From: Solidesulfovibrio carbinoliphilus subsp. oakridgensis
GTDB lineage: Bacteria > Desulfobacterota > Desulfovibrionia > Desulfovibrionales > Desulfovibrionaceae
Direction of reading: 5' to 3'
DNA length: 64,000 bases
Assembly (NCBI RefSeq): GCF_000177215.2
Contig: NZ_CM001368.1
Location: 1,054,001 to 1,118,000 of the forward strand
Part shown: one piece after another, positions 63,449-64,000 of the stretch
Position numbering within the stretch: position 1 is the first letter of the stretch
How the letters are laid out: each line of letters opens with the position of its first letter
Notes under the pieces: generated by a model
Told to the model about the DNA's origin: nothing
Seen by the model: only the letters and a program-made list of their open reading frames with translations
Databases searched by the model: none
Translations under genes and position numbers: made by a program

Positions 63449-64000
63449 CGGGAGAGTTCCGCCATCTGGGTGGTCACAGATTCGGGACCCGTGCCGCCGG
63501 GTCCGTTGCGTCGGGCCACGGCTGTTTCATACCGCAGGGCTTCGAAAACGTCGTCGCCCATGGCCGGGGAAAATACAAGCAATTCATCAAGCGTCAATTG
63601 CTCGAGGGCCTTGCCCTGGGACTCGGCATAGGCCACCGCCCGGCCAGTGATGTGGTGGGCCTCCCGGAAGGGCACGCCCTTGGCCGCCAGGTAGTCGGCC
63701 AGTTCCGTGGCGTTCAGAAAGCCCTGGGCAAGGGCTTCGCGCATCCGGTCCGGCCGGAAGGCCAGCTCGCCGAGCATGCCGGCCATGACCCGAAGCGAGG
63801 CCCGGACCGTGTCGTCGGCGTCGAAAAAGGGTTCCTTGTCTTCCTGCAAGTCGCGGTTGTAGGTCAGGGGCAGGCCCTTGACCACGGTCAACATGCCCAT
63901 GAGCGACCCGTAGACCCGGCCGACCCGGCCGCGCATCAGTTCGGCGGCGTCGGGATTTTTCTTCTGGGGCATGATGCTCGATCCGGTGGCGTAGGCGTCG
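63430..64000 (-). CDS. argH: Argininosuccinate lyase, C-terminal part
   Basis: The visible 189 residues begin in the signature loop [12 protein letters not shown], whose flexible serine is the catalytic acid of argininosuccinate lyase, and run to the natural stop. The enzyme splits argininosuccinate into arginine and fumarate. The N-terminal part lies beyond the window. [13 protein letters not shown] and the following helices match the lyase superfamily. The last 19 bases overlap the start of the NifA-type gene, so they are probably co-transcribed. Confidence 0.95.
   Translation of the reverse strand, partial: DAYATGSSIMPQKKNPDAAELMRGRVGRVYGSLMGMLTVVKGLPLTYNRDLQEDKEPFFDADDTVRASLRVMAGMLGELAFRPDRMREALAQGFLNATELADYLAAKGVPFREAHHITGRAVAYAESQGKALEQLTLDELLVFSPAMGDDVFEALRYETAVARRNGPGGTGPESVTTQMAELSRWLQKR

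Overview
The window is strongly GC-rich, gene-dense bacterial chromosome. The gene content fits a Desulfovibrionaceae-type anaerobe (Desulfovibrio or Solidesulfovibrio relatives). Support comes from an anaerobic indolepyruvate:ferredoxin oxidoreductase, a CoA-disulfide-reductase-like flavoprotein with a rhodanese tail, a fused radical-SAM/DUF2344 protein, CZB chemoreceptor and CheV signalling, and ABC-exported polysaccharide genes. The genus is an inference; no rRNA or tRNA gene is present to fix it. I see no CRISPR array, transposase, integrase or prophage module.

Layout. 1-5.6 kb: an SGNH-like envelope protein, a FAD/Rieske oxidoreductase overlapping it tail to tail, a DUF364 metal-chelation-like protein, NhaA and a 47-residue DUF3096 peptide. 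5.7-11.2 kb: a dus-ispH-cheV run, an unusual ASKHA/ROK-like protein and a membrane-anchored TPR protein. 11.4-15.5 kb: an overlapping iorA-iorB-regulator operon in which IorA keeps ligands for only one [4Fe-4S] cluster and the regulator has lost the GAFTGA loop. 15.5-24.2 kb: PckA-like kinase, a potassium-channel-like protein with an altered filter, OsmC, an M16 peptidase, the radical-SAM/DUF2344 protein and a small conserved protein. 24.3-29.5 kb: two GDP-mannose dehydratase-family genes, then a zinc-uptake operon znuA-znuC-znuB-zur with a palindrome lying in its promoter.

29.8-40.4 kb is a surface-polysaccharide locus: glycosyltransferases, a methyltransferase-glycosyltransferase fusion, Wzt with a C-terminal cargo domain, Wzm and a double glycosyltransferase. 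The two gmd-type genes 4-16 kb away could supply a GDP-deoxyhexose. This resembles ABC-transporter-dependent O-antigen export with a methylated chain end. GC-rich palindromic repeats sit between these genes, and one forms the last codons of wzt.

40.6-50.7 kb: the CoA-disulfide-reductase-like enzyme, a pyruvate/indolepyruvate decarboxylase-type enzyme, a solute-binding protein coupled to a hybrid histidine kinase (a split BvgS/EvgS arrangement), a ThiS/MoaD-like protein, and a rhodanese-MauE-TetR-FabI operon. 50.7-64 kb: a rhodanese-ferritin fusion divergent from that operon, small membrane proteins, an acyltransferase, a tautomerase, a membrane hydrolase, a five-S1-domain protein, EttA, an aldo/keto reductase, a CZB chemoreceptor whose ribosome-binding site is buried in an 18-bp hairpin, a NifA-type activator and the 3' part of argH.

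Most worth a second look: the iorAB operon with a TyrR-like non-GAFTGA regulator and a one-cluster IorA; the channel with a GCAD filter; the hairpin over the chemoreceptor start; the cysteine-cluster reading frame without a normal start codon; and the 46-bp perfect palindrome in the polysaccharide locus.
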